This document shows positions 42,849 through 52,133 of a stretch of DNA of 64,000 nt, in pieces; the stretch's first letter is position 1; each line of letters opens with the position of its first letter. The notes under the pieces are model-generated. The model searched no databases, was not told the DNA's origin, and saw only the letters and a program-made list of their open reading frames with translations. Source of the DNA: Catellatospora sp. KI3 (lineage in GTDB: Bacteria; Actinomycetota; Actinomycetes; Mycobacteriales; Micromonosporaceae); the NCBI RefSeq assembly GCF_029948125.1, contig NZ_JASAMB010000006.1, positions 1 to 64,000 of the forward strand, written 5' to 3'. Both the position numbers and the translations under genes were made by a program.

Positions 42849-44266
42849 TCACGGCGCCGGGGTGGGGACACGCCGTCGAACACCTCCTTAAGTTCATGAT
42901 CGACGTGTAGGAGGGGGGTGGTCCAGAGGGCTAGGGCGGTGGGGTAGAGGAGGTAGCCGAAGCGGGTGGCGGGCATCAGGACGATGGCGGCCAGGAGGCC
43001 TACGGCGCAGAGGGTGGCGACGGTCGCGGTGGTGCGGGGCGGGTGGCGGAGCAGCCAGGCGGCGATGGTCACGGCGGTGAGGGCGAGCAGGGCCAGGGCG
43101 AGGGTGCGGCCGGCGGGGACGTGCTCGGCGAGCAGGCGGCCCAGCAGCGGTGAGGCGGCGGGGCTGGTGACCAGGCCGTGGCCGGTGGGGAAGCGGATCA
43201 CGTTCTCGAGGAAGGCGGCCGGTTCGACCAGCAGCGGGGGCAGCATGGCGAGCAGCGGCAGGCCCACGGCGCCGGCCGTGTACCGGACACCGTGGCGGCG
43301 GATCAGCGCGTAGGCGCCGAGCACCACCACGACCGGCCAGGCGAGCAGTTTCATCGCGGCGGCGGCGCCGATGGCCACGCCCGCCCAGCCGAACCGGCGC
43401 CGCGCGGCGAGCGCCAGCGCGAGCAGGCACAGCGCGAGCACGGGCAGGTCGTCGCCGCCCGTGGCCAGGGTCAGCGCGCACAGCGGCAGCACCGTGGCCG
43501 CCTGCACCGCCCGTACCAGCAGGCTGTCCTGGGCGACACGACCGGCATCGCCCGCCGAACGATCGAGCGTGGTTTGGAAGGGTCCCTTCTTCGTCGTAAA
43601 GCGATAAGAAGGGGCCCTTCCTTGCCTGGGGTGCTCGGGTGCGGCGGCGGGTAGGCGGAGGAGGTGGGCGGCGAGCAGCAGGCAGGCGGCGGTGGCGAGG
43701 GCGAACCAGACCCGGGCGTCGGTCCAGGCGGCGCTGCCGAACAGGGCGCGGGGCAGGCCGAAGACGGCCATGCCGGGTTGGTACGGGGTGTAGCCGAGCA
43801 GCGGCTCGGGCAGCAGTGCGATCGCGGCCCGGCCGAGGTAGGGGGTGCCCGTGTCGAGCAGCCGCCGGGCGGAGTCCTCGACGACGAGGACCTCCTCCTG
43901 GGCCCGGTCGGTCGCTCCCCCGGCCCGTGCGGCGGCCTGCAGCAGCAGCGGCAGGAGCGTCACGGCCAGCCAGGTGGCGGCGGTGACGGCGGCCCGGGCG
44001 GCCGGTCCGGTGCCGCGGGCCGGGTGCGGGTGCTTGCGCGCGTACCGGAGGAGCAGCTGGACCACGGCGGCGGCGGTGGCGGCGGCGTAGCCCCAGACCG
44101 CGACCGTCCCCCAGGCCCGGTGCGGCGCCAGGGTCGACCCGGCGGCGGTGAACCCGGCGAACAGGGTGCTCAGGGCGTATAGGCCGAGGTCGGCGGCGAG
44201 GCCGTCGGCGGCCCGGTCGACCCGGCGCCAGAGTTCGCGGACGGGTCGGCGGGGTGCGCTGGTCAC
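42830..44266 (-). CDS. GT87/DUF2029-type membrane glycosyltransferase with repeat inserted in frame
   Basis: 478 residues from GTG 44266, coupled (GTGA) to the GGDEF-EAL stop. It has 9-11 hydrophobic segments, with VVEDSARRLLDTGTPYLGRA near the acidic loop and MKLLAWPVVVVLGAYAL, typical of GT87. Between two helices the frame crosses a palindrome (43576-43621) that adds a hydrophilic stretch including RAPSYRFTTKKGPFQTT. The C-terminus (HELKEVFDGV...) also falls in a repeat-like region, so the usual end may be altered. Substrate unknown. Confidence 0.75.
   Translation of the reverse strand: MTSAPRRPVRELWRRVDRAADGLAADLGLYALSTLFAGFTAAGSTLAPHRAWGTVAVWGYAAATAAAVVQLLLRYARKHPHPARGTGPAARAAVTAATWLAVTLLPLLLQAAARAGGATDRAQEEVLVVEDSARRLLDTGTPYLGRAAIALLPEPLLGYTPYQPGMAVFGLPRALFGSAAWTDARVWFALATAACLLLAAHLLRLPAAAPEHPRQGRAPSYRFTTKKGPFQTTLDRSAGDAGRVAQDSLLVRAVQAATVLPLCALTLATGGDDLPVLALCLLALALAARRRFGWAGVAIGAAAAMKLLAWPVVVVLGAYALIRRHGVRYTAGAVGLPLLAMLPPLLVEPAAFLENVIRFPTGHGLVTSPAASPLLGRLLAEHVPAGRTLALALLALTAVTIAAWLLRHPPRTTATVATLCAVGLLAAIVLMPATRFGYLLYPTALALWTTPLLHVDHELKEVFDGVSPPRRRDQLKSA
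43576..43621. repeat. Dispersed inverted repeat, family B, inside a coding gene
   Basis: GGAAGGGTCCCTTCTT (43576-43591) is the reverse complement of AAGAAGGGGCCCTTCC (43606-43621) at 15 of 16 positions. It lies in the reading frame of a GT87-like gene and keeps it open. The right half resembles the terminator at 3040-3081. Its hydrophilic product is unlike the surrounding membrane protein. Confidence 0.85.
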
Positions 44267-46788
44267 GCCGTGGAGTCTGACACCCGTCCGGTGCCGGTGC
44301 CACGCCCGGGGCTGCGCCGCTTCTGCGGCAGCTGCACCACCGCACCTGGCCGGTGCAGCGGCTCGGCCAGCTGTGTGATCTTGCCGGACTCGATCAGTTC
44401 GAGCAGTGCGGGCAGCGGCATCGGCTTGGCGAACAGGTGCCCCTGCCCGGCGGTGCAGCCGAGTTTCCACAGCGTCTGCCGCTGGCTCTCGGTCTCGATG
44501 CCCTCGGCGACGACCAGCAGGTCGAGGTGGTTGGCCAGCTCGACGGTGGAGCGGACCACGGCGGCGGAGTTGGCGCTGTTCTCCATCTGGACCGTGAACG
44601 AGCGGTCGATCTTCAGTTCGCGGGCCTGGATGCGGGCCAGCACCGACAGCGAGGAGTAGCCGGTGCCGAAGTCGTCCAGGGCCAGTTCGCAGCCGAGTTC
44701 GGTCAGCTCGGCGAGCACCTGGTCGACGACGTCCAGCGGGCTGAGGTTGTGCGACTCGGTCAGCTCGAGCATGAGGGCGTCGCCGGGCAGGCCGTGGTCG
44801 TCGAGGCGGGTGGCGACCAGCGCGGGCAGGCGCCGGTCGAGCAGGCTGCGCGGGGAGATGTTGACCGCCACGGGCCAGGTGCACCCGGCCGCGCGCCACC
44901 GGGCGGCCCCGGCCAGCGCCTGGTCGAGCACCGCGTCGGTGAAGGCGGTGAGCAGCCCGGAGCGCTCGATCGGCTCGAGGAAGCTGCGCGGCTCGACCCG
45001 GCCCCGGTCGGGGTGCTGCCAGCGGGCCAGCGCCTCGGCGCCGATGGTGGCGCCGCTGGCCAGGTCGACGATGGGCTGGAACTCCAGGGTGAACTCGCGC
45101 TCGGCCACCGCGCGCGGCAGCATGCCGCCCACGACCAGCTTGGCGCGGTCGGCCGTGTCGCGGTCCGGCGCGTACGCCGCGACCGTGCGGCCGGTGCGCT
45201 TGGCCTGGTACATCGCGATGTCGGCGCGGCGCAGCAGCTCGACGAAGCCGCCCGTGGTCGGGGCGGTGGCCACGCCGGCGCCGGCCGACACGACCATCGG
45301 CATGCCGTCGATCTCGACCGGCTCCTGCAGCACCTGGAGCAGCGTCTCGGCCCGGTGCTGGGCCAGCGCGGGGGTCGGCACCGAGCGGTACAGCACGGCG
45401 AACTCGTCCCCGCCCAGGCGGGACACGAGCGCGTCGGTGCCGGCCGCCTCCTCCAGCCGCTTGGCGACTGTGACCAGCACCTGGTCGCCCGCACCGTGCC
45501 CGAGCGCGTCGTTGATCTCCTTGAAGTGGTTTAGGTCCAGCACCATCAGCGCGGTCACGCCGCGCCGGTCGCCCCGCATGTCCAGCGCCAGGGTGACCTC
45601 GTCGCGCAGCCGCCGCCGGTTGGGCAGGCCGGTCAGCGGGTCGTGGGTGGCGTCGTGCGCGTGCTGGCCGGCGAGCTGTTCGAGCTGTACGAACGAGGTC
45701 GCGTTGCGAACGGAGGTGCTCAGCGCGCCCGCGAAGGCGCGCAGGGTGAGCTGCTCGCGCTCGGACAGCGGCACCGGCCGCTGGAAGCACAGCCGCAGCT
45801 CGCCGACCCGCTCGCCGTCGCCGTCGCCGCCCAGCGGCACGATCGCGGTCCGGGTCGGATCAGGTGGCACATGCGTGGGCATGCCCTGGTAGAGCAGTTC
45901 GGAGTGGGTCCCGCTGACCAGCTGCGCCAGGCCGGGCAGCCGGATCTCGACCTCGACGGTGTCGGCGGAGAACAGCGTGGCCGCGTTGCGCACCGCCTTG
46001 CGCAGCACTTCGTCCAGGTGCACGGCGTTGAGCGCGTCGGTCGCCTCGGCGAGCTGCTGCCACGCCTTGCGCTCGGCTCGGGCCCGCACCCGGCCCCGGT
46101 GCGTGAGGTGGAGGCTGAGGACGATCACCGGAATGACGATGAGCAGCTTCGGTTCCTGCTGCAGCACGACGAGTGTGAGCACCGCGACCGCGAAGCGCAC
46201 CATGGCCGAGCCCCAGCGCAGGTCCGGGTCGGCCAGGAACCGGTCGCGCAGGCTGGTCTGGGTGGCCAGCGCGATGACCGGCAGTGCGATGACGTCGTCG
46301 GCCACCTGAGCGGCCAGGTAGGCCAGCGCGAGCATGCCGAGGTGCTGCACCGGGTCCTGTGCCGCGCTCGGCGCGATCGACAGCACCGCGGCGGCGATGC
46401 CGCAGATGACGGTCTCCTTCGCGACCGCGAAGACGAACTGCATCGGCTGGAGCACCCGGTTCACGGCCCGGGCGGCGGTCGATCCGACGAGGGCGGCCAG
46501 CACCGCCCAGGGCAACGGCAGCAGGGCGGCGGCGACCAGGAGCGCGGCGTCGGCCCAGTGCACGTTGTGGTGGTTGGACCGGATGCGCACCTGCACCTTG
46601 GTGAGCGTCGCCAGCATCACGAGCAGCGCGAGGGCGCCGGCCCGCAGTGCCAGGCCGCTGTCCACCGGGTCGGTGAGCGCGAAGCCCAGGGAGGCGAGGA
46701 AGACGACCGCCCCCAGAGACGCAACTAGACCGACTAGCAGTCTGAGCTGCCGATCGGTCTGCTGCGAGGTGTTCGTCTGGTCGGCCAC
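44263..46788 (-). CDS. Membrane GGDEF-EAL protein (c-di-GMP cyclase/phosphodiesterase)
   Basis: 841 residues. About eight hydrophobic segments (1-225) form an integral sensor, then a GAF-like region (about 240-370), a GGDEF domain with intact RLGGDEF near 456 and an EAL domain with AEAL near 576 and LDDFGTGYSSLS, LKIDRSF and VVAEGIET motifs present. Both catalytic sites look active. It could make or break c-di-GMP; direction cannot be read. GTG start; a TAGGCT on the minus strand (46839-46834) is a candidate -10. Coupled to the downstream GT87 gene. Confidence 0.95.
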   Translation of the reverse strand: MADQTNTSQQTDRQLRLLVGLVASLGAVVFLASLGFALTDPVDSGLALRAGALALLVMLATLTKVQVRIRSNHHNVHWADAALLVAAALLPLPWAVLAALVGSTAARAVNRVLQPMQFVFAVAKETVICGIAAAVLSIAPSAAQDPVQHLGMLALAYLAAQVADDVIALPVIALATQTSLRDRFLADPDLRWGSAMVRFAVAVLTLVVLQQEPKLLIVIPVIVLSLHLTHRGRVRARAERKAWQQLAEATDALNAVHLDEVLRKAVRNAATLFSADTVEVEIRLPGLAQLVSGTHSELLYQGMPTHVPPDPTRTAIVPLGGDGDGERVGELRLCFQRPVPLSEREQLTLRAFAGALSTSVRNATSFVQLEQLAGQHAHDATHDPLTGLPNRRRLRDEVTLALDMRGDRRGVTALMVLDLNHFKEINDALGHGAGDQVLVTVAKRLEEAAGTDALVSRLGGDEFAVLYRSVPTPALAQHRAETLLQVLQEPVEIDGMPMVVSAGAGVATAPTTGGFVELLRRADIAMYQAKRTGRTVAAYAPDRDTADRAKLVVGGMLPRAVAEREFTLEFQPIVDLASGATIGAEALARWQHPDRGRVEPRSFLEPIERSGLLTAFTDAVLDQALAGAARWRAAGCTWPVAVNISPRSLLDRRLPALVATRLDDHGLPGDALMLELTESHNLSPLDVVDQVLAELTELGCELALDDFGTGYSSLSVLARIQARELKIDRSFTVQMENSANSAAVVRSTVELANHLDLLVVAEGIETESQRQTLWKLGCTAGQGHLFAKPMPLPALLELIESGKITQLAEPLHRPGAVVQLPQKRRSPGRGTGTGRVSDSTA

Positions 46789-47047
46789 GTGCTGACCTCT
46801 TCCGTCAGGAGACAGATGGTCGTGAGTGCCGACAGCCTAAGCGATTTTCACTGCCACTCGTGACTGCGCATTTTCCGTCTCCTCCGCTCGGGCTGTCTGC
46901 TTGCCAACCTCTGCTGGAGAGCGTAGTTTCTGCGCGGTCGCTTTCAACTGGTAGGTTCGTAATTCAAACAAGTATGGCGATTTATCACGATTCGTGGTGG
47001 GTCGCTTACTCGTCGTGTTCACCGACAGTGTTCGCCTGGTTGGCAAC

Positions 47048-47053
47048 TAGGCT
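47048..47053 (+). promoter_or_regulatory. Putative -10 box, leaderless moaCB
   Basis: TAGGCT ends six bases before the GTG at 47060; no ribosome-binding site is seen. The intergenic region 46789-47059 also includes an AT-rich patch (about 46945-47010), unusual for this genome. Confidence 0.45.
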
Positions 47054-47059
47054 CTAGTC

Positions 47060-48106
47060 GTGACAGAACTACCCACGTCCGGAACCTCACCTCAACTGAC
47101 TCATGTGGACGCATCCGGGGCCGCGCGGATGGTCGACGTCGCGGGCAAAGAGATCACGGTGCGTAGCGCGATCGCGGCAGGCCGGGTGCGCACCACGGCC
47201 GCGGTCCTGGAACTGCTGGCGGGAGCGGGCGTGCCGAAGGGCGATGCGCTCGGCGTGGCCCGGCTGGCCGGGATCATGGCGGCGAAGCGCACTCCGGAAC
47301 TCATACCGCTGTGCCATCCCATCGCCGTCCACGGTGTCACTGTCGACCTGTCCCTCGCGACAGACGGCGTCGAAATAACCGCGACGGTGCGTACCGCAGA
47401 CCGTACCGGGGTGGAGATGGAGGCGTTGACCTGCGTCGCGACCGCCGGGCTGGCACTGATCGACATGATTAAGGCGGTCGATCCGGCGGCCAGCATCGAG
47501 CAGGTCCGCGTGCTCCGCAAGGAGGGCGGCAAGACCGGGCTCTGGGTACGCGACAGCACGCAGCAGCCTTCCCCGGCCACTGCCGTCCCAAACACCGGGA
47601 CACCGCGCGTCCACGTGGTGGTCGCCTCGACCCGGGCCGCGACCGGCGTCTACCCCGACACCGGCGGCCCGCTGCTCGCCGACGGCCTGCGCGCCATGGG
47701 CTGCGAGGTCAGCGGCGTGACCGTGGTGCCCGACGGCGAACCCGTCCGGCAGGCCCTGCGCGAAGCCCTGGCCGCCCGGCCCGACGCGATCGTCACCACC
47801 GGCGGCACCGGCATCAGCCCCACCGACCGCACCCCCGAGGTCACCCGCACCCTGATCGACTACGAGGTGGCCGGCATCGCCGACGCCATCCGCGCCGCCG
47901 GGGCCACCCCGCTCGCGGCGCTGTCGCGCGGGATCGCGGGCGTGGCCGGGCGCACCCTCGTCGTCAACCTGCCCGGCTCCACCGGCGGCGTCCGCGACGG
48001 CCTGGCCGTCCTGGCCAAGGTGCTGCCGCACGCGATCGAGCAGCTGCGCGGCACCGACCACGGGACACCGCCCGCCGCCGACACAGGACTAGGGTCGAAG
48101 CCATGA
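47060..48106 (+). CDS. moaCB: MoaC-MoaB fusion, molybdenum cofactor synthesis
   Basis: 348 residues. Residues 1-165 are MoaC: DASGAARMVDVAGKEITVRS, AKRTPELIPLCHPIAVHGV and VEMEALTCVATAGLALIDM. Residues about 185-330 are MoaB/Mog: ARPDAIVTTGGTGISPTDRT. MoaC forms cyclic pyranopterin monophosphate; MoaB adenylates molybdopterin. GTG start, probably leaderless. Its stop overlaps the moeA ATG (ATGA). Confidence 0.95.
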   Translation: MTELPTSGTSPQLTHVDASGAARMVDVAGKEITVRSAIAAGRVRTTAAVLELLAGAGVPKGDALGVARLAGIMAAKRTPELIPLCHPIAVHGVTVDLSLATDGVEITATVRTADRTGVEMEALTCVATAGLALIDMIKAVDPAASIEQVRVLRKEGGKTGLWVRDSTQQPSPATAVPNTGTPRVHVVVASTRAATGVYPDTGGPLLADGLRAMGCEVSGVTVVPDGEPVRQALREALAARPDAIVTTGGTGISPTDRTPEVTRTLIDYEVAGIADAIRAAGATPLAALSRGIAGVAGRTLVVNLPGSTGGVRDGLAVLAKVLPHAIEQLRGTDHGTPPAADTGLGSKP

Positions 48107-49296
48107 CCGTATCGCCGCCCCGCGAGTGGACCGCGGCCCGCAGTGACGTACACGCCGCGGGTTGGAAGGCACAGCGGCAGTCCGTCACCGTGCCGCTGCT
48201 CGACGCCGACGGGCTCACCCTGGCCGCACCACTGGCGCCCGGCACCGACCTGCCCGCCTTCCCCACCTCCAGCATCGACGGCTTCGCGCTGCGCGGCCGC
48301 GGCCCGTGGCGGGTCGGCGGCCGGGTGCTGGCCGGAGGGGTCCCCGAGCCGCTCACCGCCGACGGCTCGGCCGTGGAGATCGCGACCGGGGCGATGGTGC
48401 CCGCCGGGACCGAGGCGATCCTGCGGGTCGAGCACGCCACCCGCAGCGGCGACCTGGTCGACGGCACCCCCAAGAGCGAGCGCGAATGGCGGCTGCCCGG
48501 CGAGGAGGCCCACGCCGGCGAGGCGCTGCTGCCCGCCGGGACGCCGGTCACCCCCGGCGTCATCGGCCTGGCCGCCTCGTGCGGGCACGACCGGCTCGCC
48601 GTCCGGCCCGCGCCGCGCGCCGCCGTGCTGGTCTTCGGCGACGAACTGCTCACCGAGGGCCTGCCCGGCGACGGCCGGGTCCGCGACGCGCTCGGCCCGT
48701 CGATCCCGGCGTACCTGCGACGGCTCGGGGCGCACTGCGAACCCGCCACCGGGCCGATCAAGGACACGCTCGCCGCGCACGTCGAGGCGCTGCGGTCCGC
48801 CCTGGACGACGGCGCCGACCTGATCTGCACCACCGGCGGCACCATGCACGGGCCGGTCGACCACCTGCACCCCGCCCTGGCCGAACTCGGCGCGCAGTAC
48901 GTCGTCAACACCGTCGCGGTCCGGCCCGGGTTCCCAATGCTGGTCGCGGCGCTGCGGCACGAGGACCGCACCCGCTTCGTGGCCGGGCTGCCCGGCAACC
49001 CCCAGTCCGCGGTCGTCGCACTCGTATCGCTGGTCGTGCCGCTGCTCGCGGGCCTGACCGGCCGCCCCGAACCGGCCCTGCCGCAGGTCACCCTCGGCGA
49101 GGCCGTGCCCGGCCGGGGCGACTACACCCACCTGGCACTGGTACGGATCGACCCCGTGGACGGGCTCGCCCGGCCGGTGCCCCACGTCGGCTCGGCGATG
49201 CTGCGCGGGCTCGCCGGGGCACAGGGCTTCGCGGTCATCCCGCCCGGCGCCAGCGGCCGCCCCGGCGACACCGTCGACCTCGTGGTCATCCCGTGA
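48103..49296 (+). CDS. moeA: Molybdopterin molybdenumtransferase MoeA
   Basis: 397 residues. TSSIDGFALRGRGPWRVGG, VEIATGAMVPAGTEAILRVE, the MoCF motif LICTTGGTMHGPVDHL and GLPGNPQSAVVALVSL. The Ser of TTGGxS is replaced by Met-His, a mild divergence. Inserts molybdate into adenylated molybdopterin. Coupled on both sides to moaCB and moaE. Confidence 0.93.
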   Translation: MTVSPPREWTAARSDVHAAGWKAQRQSVTVPLLDADGLTLAAPLAPGTDLPAFPTSSIDGFALRGRGPWRVGGRVLAGGVPEPLTADGSAVEIATGAMVPAGTEAILRVEHATRSGDLVDGTPKSEREWRLPGEEAHAGEALLPAGTPVTPGVIGLAASCGHDRLAVRPAPRAAVLVFGDELLTEGLPGDGRVRDALGPSIPAYLRRLGAHCEPATGPIKDTLAAHVEALRSALDDGADLICTTGGTMHGPVDHLHPALAELGAQYVVNTVAVRPGFPMLVAALRHEDRTRFVAGLPGNPQSAVVALVSLVVPLLAGLTGRPEPALPQVTLGEAVPGRGDYTHLALVRIDPVDGLARPVPHVGSAMLRGLAGAQGFAVIPPGASGRPGDTVDLVVIP

Positions 49297-49718
49297 CCGC
49301 CCGGATCGCGCTGCTCGCCGTCACCACCGAGCCGCTGGACGTCACCGCGCACGAGGCCGCCGTCGCCGACCCCCGGGCCGGCGCGGTCGTCAGCTTCGCC
49401 GGAGTGGTACGCGACCACGACCATGCCCGGCCGGTCACGTCCCTGACGTACGAGGCCCACCCCAGCGCCGAGGCCGTGCTGCGGGAGGTGGCCGAGGAAC
49501 TGGCCGCCGACCCCGACGTCTACGCCGTCGCCGTCTCCCACCGGTACGGCCCCCTGGCCGTCGGCGACGTGGCCCTGGCCGCCGCGGTCGCCACGGCCCA
49601 CCGGGCGGCCGCCTTCAACGCCTGCGCCCGCCTGGTGGACCTGGTCAAGCAGCGCCTACCGATGTGGAAGCACCAGCTCTTCGCGGACGGCACGGACGAG
49701 TGGGTCAACTGCCCGTAG
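49293..49718 (+). CDS. moaE: Molybdopterin synthase catalytic subunit MoaE
   Basis: 141 residues. GAVVSFAGVVRDHDHARPVT, SLTYEAHPSAEAVLREVAEE and KQRLPMWKHQLFADGTDEWV with active-site Lys and Arg residues. With MoaD it makes molybdopterin; no moaD or moaA is in the window. GTG start overlapping the moeA stop. Confidence 0.95.
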   Translation: MTARIALLAVTTEPLDVTAHEAAVADPRAGAVVSFAGVVRDHDHARPVTSLTYEAHPSAEAVLREVAEELAADPDVYAVAVSHRYGPLAVGDVALAAAVATAHRAAAFNACARLVDLVKQRLPMWKHQLFADGTDEWVNCP

Positions 49719-49782
49719 GCCGCGCCAGGCGGCGCCGGGCCGGGTCGCGCGGCGCGGGGCCGCACGGGCGCGGGGGGTTCCT

Positions 49783-49842
49783 GCAGTTTCGGGGAAAGTG
49801 CTGGATGGGGGCCCAAGATTCGTGCAGTTTCCCTGAAACTGT
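49783..49842. repeat. Dispersed inverted-repeat element, family A copy 3
   Basis: GCAGTTTCGGGGAAAGTGC (49783-49801), 22 bp, then GCAGTTTCCCTGAAACTGT (49824-49842). Arm length and spacing equal the other copies. The spacer contains GGCCCAAGATTC, close to the reverse complement of copy 1. It lies between the converging moaE and GT87 genes. Confidence 0.88.
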
Positions 49843-49886
49843 GGCCCGCCCTGACGGGGTGTGGCCCGCTCCGACGGGTAGAACGA

Positions 49887-49918
49887 GCGAACCGCGCCCC
49901 GGATGGGGCGCGGTTCGC
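49887..49918. terminator. Bidirectional terminator between moaE and GT87 gene
   Basis: GCGAACCGCGCCCC (49887-49900) pairs exactly with GGGGCGCGGTTCGC (49905-49918) around GGAT, between two converging genes. Confidence 0.9.
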
Positions 49919-49945
49919 GTGGAGCGCGGGGCGGGACGAGTCCGA

Positions 49946-51352
49946 TCAGCGCGCGGCGGTGGCCGTCTCGCGGGTCGGGAGGGGCGTGGCCTGGCGGGTC
50001 TGCGGGATGCGGACCGCCACGTGCCCGAAGGCGGGCTCGGCGCCCGGCCGTGACGGCAGCGCCGCCACCAGCACGATCAGCGCGATCGCCAGCGAGTTCT
50101 CGGCCAGCATGCCGAACAGGCCGTCGGCGTAGTGCGAGACCGCCGGGAGCTGGTGCTCGTACGGCCAGATCGGTGAGATCAGGAACAGCAGGTAGAGCGC
50201 GATCGCGGCGGCCGCGTGCCGGGCACCGGTCAGCCACGGGAACCAGATCGGCTCGCGCAGGCCGGGGGTGACCCGGGCGCGGGCGAGCAGGCCCCGGCTG
50301 GCGGCGCGGCGGCGCAGCGCCTGGTCGCCCAGCGCGATGACGGCCGGGACGATCCAGACCAGGTGGTGCGACCACGAGATCGGGCTGATCACGTTGGCGG
50401 TGAGGCCGACCAGCGTGAACGCGGTCAGCTCGTCGCCCTCGGTGTGCGCGGCGGTGGCCCGGGACAGGCCGACCGCGAGCAGCACCAGCGTGAACGCGAT
50501 CCACAGCAGGCTGGGCGCGGTGGCGGTGTCGTACAGGCGGGACAGGAGGCCGGCCAGGGACTGGTTGGGGGTCATGTCCGCGACGCCGACGCGCTCGGTC
50601 TGCCAGATGACGCTGCCGAAGTACATGGTCGACTCGTGCGGCACCACCAGGTACGCCGCGGCGGTCGCCGCGAGGGTGGCGCCCGTCGCGGTGAGCGCGG
50701 CCCGCCACTGCCTGCTGACCAGGAAGTGGACGATGAACAGGGCCGGGGTCAGCTTGATCGCGGTGGCGATGCCGATGCCCACGCCCGCCCAGCGCCAGCC
50801 CCGCCGCAGCGCGACCATGTCCGCCATGATCAGCGCGAACAGGATCAGGTTGACCTGGCCGAAGCCGAGCGTCTCGCGCACCGGCTCGATGGCGGCGAAC
50901 AGCGGCAGCGCGATCGCCACGGTCAGCCAGCGCGACCAGCCGCACCGGTCGGCGACCGGGACCAGCAGCACCGTCAGCACGAGGCCGAGGGCGAGCACGC
51001 CGATGCCGATGTTGATCCATCCGGCGGCGGTGGTGCCGACGGCCGCCATGGGCAGCATCAGCACCGCGGCGAAGGGCGGGTACGTGAACCCGAGCGTCGT
51101 GTTCGGTGCGATGTAGTCGTACAGCTCGCCGCCGCCGGCCCACCACTCCACCGCGCCGTGATAGATCTTCATATCGAAGAAGTCGTACCACCGTCCGAAG
51201 TTCTGCTCGGTCGCCCAGGCGACGTAGCAGACGGCGGCGACGATGCCGACGCGGACGAGGGTCCAGCGGTCCCAGCGCAGGGGTCGCCGGTCACGGAGAT
51301 TGCGGTGGCGCTCGGTGAGGCGGGGCAGACTGCGCACGCCGAATGACGGCAT
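49946..51352 (-). CDS. GT87/DUF2029 mannosyltransferase-like membrane protein
   Basis: 468 residues from ATG 51352, which has GGAGGTGG upstream. About 10-11 hydrophobic segments. RWYDFFDMKIYHGAVEWWAG is the acidic first loop with the Asp used by GT-C mannosyltransferases, followed by YDYIAPNTTLGFTYPPFAAV; LGFGQVNLILFALIMADMVA and SPISWSHHLVWIVPAV are typical GT87 motifs. Related actinobacterial enzymes add alpha-mannose to PIM and lipomannan; an exact role cannot be read. Confidence 0.9.
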   Translation of the reverse strand: MPSFGVRSLPRLTERHRNLRDRRPLRWDRWTLVRVGIVAAVCYVAWATEQNFGRWYDFFDMKIYHGAVEWWAGGGELYDYIAPNTTLGFTYPPFAAVLMLPMAAVGTTAAGWINIGIGVLALGLVLTVLLVPVADRCGWSRWLTVAIALPLFAAIEPVRETLGFGQVNLILFALIMADMVALRRGWRWAGVGIGIATAIKLTPALFIVHFLVSRQWRAALTATGATLAATAAAYLVVPHESTMYFGSVIWQTERVGVADMTPNQSLAGLLSRLYDTATAPSLLWIAFTLVLLAVGLSRATAAHTEGDELTAFTLVGLTANVISPISWSHHLVWIVPAVIALGDQALRRRAASRGLLARARVTPGLREPIWFPWLTGARHAAAAIALYLLFLISPIWPYEHQLPAVSHYADGLFGMLAENSLAIALIVLVAALPSRPGAEPAFGHVAVRIPQTRQATPLPTRETATAAR

Positions 51353-51613
51353 GGCGTCGCCACCTCCTTCAAGGTCCCGGGGTTCTGTCTCCCGTTCGTG
51401 TCTGCTGAGCAGCCTAGAACGGCGCGGCACTCCAGTACCTCCCGTGTTACCCGACCGTGTCCGATCCCACACGCCTTTGCGACATTTCCAGCTGGTTAAC
51501 GTGTGGTGCGTAGTTCGAGTGATTGGCGTCACATCAACGCTGCGAGCAGCACCGACACGCCTTTCACAGGGGGCAACTACCCGGACGGGGGCGGGGAAAC
51601 GCGCCCGAAGGTC

Positions 51614-52123
51614 TCAGTTTGGATGCAGCTGGCCGACGGCCTTCTTCTGCGCCTTCCGGATCGACTTCTGTGCGTCGTGAATGGCCCGGTTCGCCCGCCA
51701 GCCGAGGCTCGGTGATCCGGCCGTGTCGGCGGCGGCCAGCAGCAGGCCGCCGAGCAGGCCCAGGTTCTTCGCGAACTGCACCAGCTCGGTGCTGCGCTGA
51801 TGCGAGTCCTTGGCCAGCCAGAACGGGTGGTTGACCACGGTCGCCGGGATGAGCGTCCCGGCCAGCAGCGCCGCCGCGGGGCGGGGCGCGGTGCCGGTGG
51901 CCAGCAGCACACCGCCCAGCAGCTGGGCCGCGCCGTTGACGCGGACCAGCGACCTCGCCTCCGAGGGCAGGCGCGGATCGACGCGCTCCAGCAGCGGGGC
52001 GACCTGCTCCGCCAATGGCGCGGCCTGTTCGGCGTACCGCTCGGGCCTAAGCAGCGCGTGCGCGCCGGCGGCGGCGAAGATCCCGCCGAGCAGGGCGCGC
52101 GCGACCCCTCGCACTGGTTTCAT
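51614..52123 (-). CDS. DoxX-family membrane protein
   Basis: 169 residues, four hydrophobic segments. ARALLGGIFAAAGAHALLRP, VRVNGAAQLLGGVLLATGTA and HPFWLAKDSHQRSTELVQFA match DoxX. The C-terminus is basic. Role unknown. ATG start; 260 bp upstream of the GT87 start, and 10 bp after the stop of the LppU-like gene, so probably in one transcript with it. Confidence 0.82.
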   Translation of the reverse strand: MKPVRGVARALLGGIFAAAGAHALLRPERYAEQAAPLAEQVAPLLERVDPRLPSEARSLVRVNGAAQLLGGVLLATGTAPRPAAALLAGTLIPATVVNHPFWLAKDSHQRSTELVQFAKNLGLLGGLLLAAADTAGSPSLGWRANRAIHDAQKSIRKAQKKAVGQLHPN

Positions 52124-52133
52124 ATCCCCATTA

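Noticed and set aside
44267-45790. Long extension of the GT87-like frame into the GGDEF-EAL gene
   Set aside because: The GGDEF-EAL protein in the other frame has intact motifs; the extension is an Arg/Ala-rich shadow typical of high-GC DNA.
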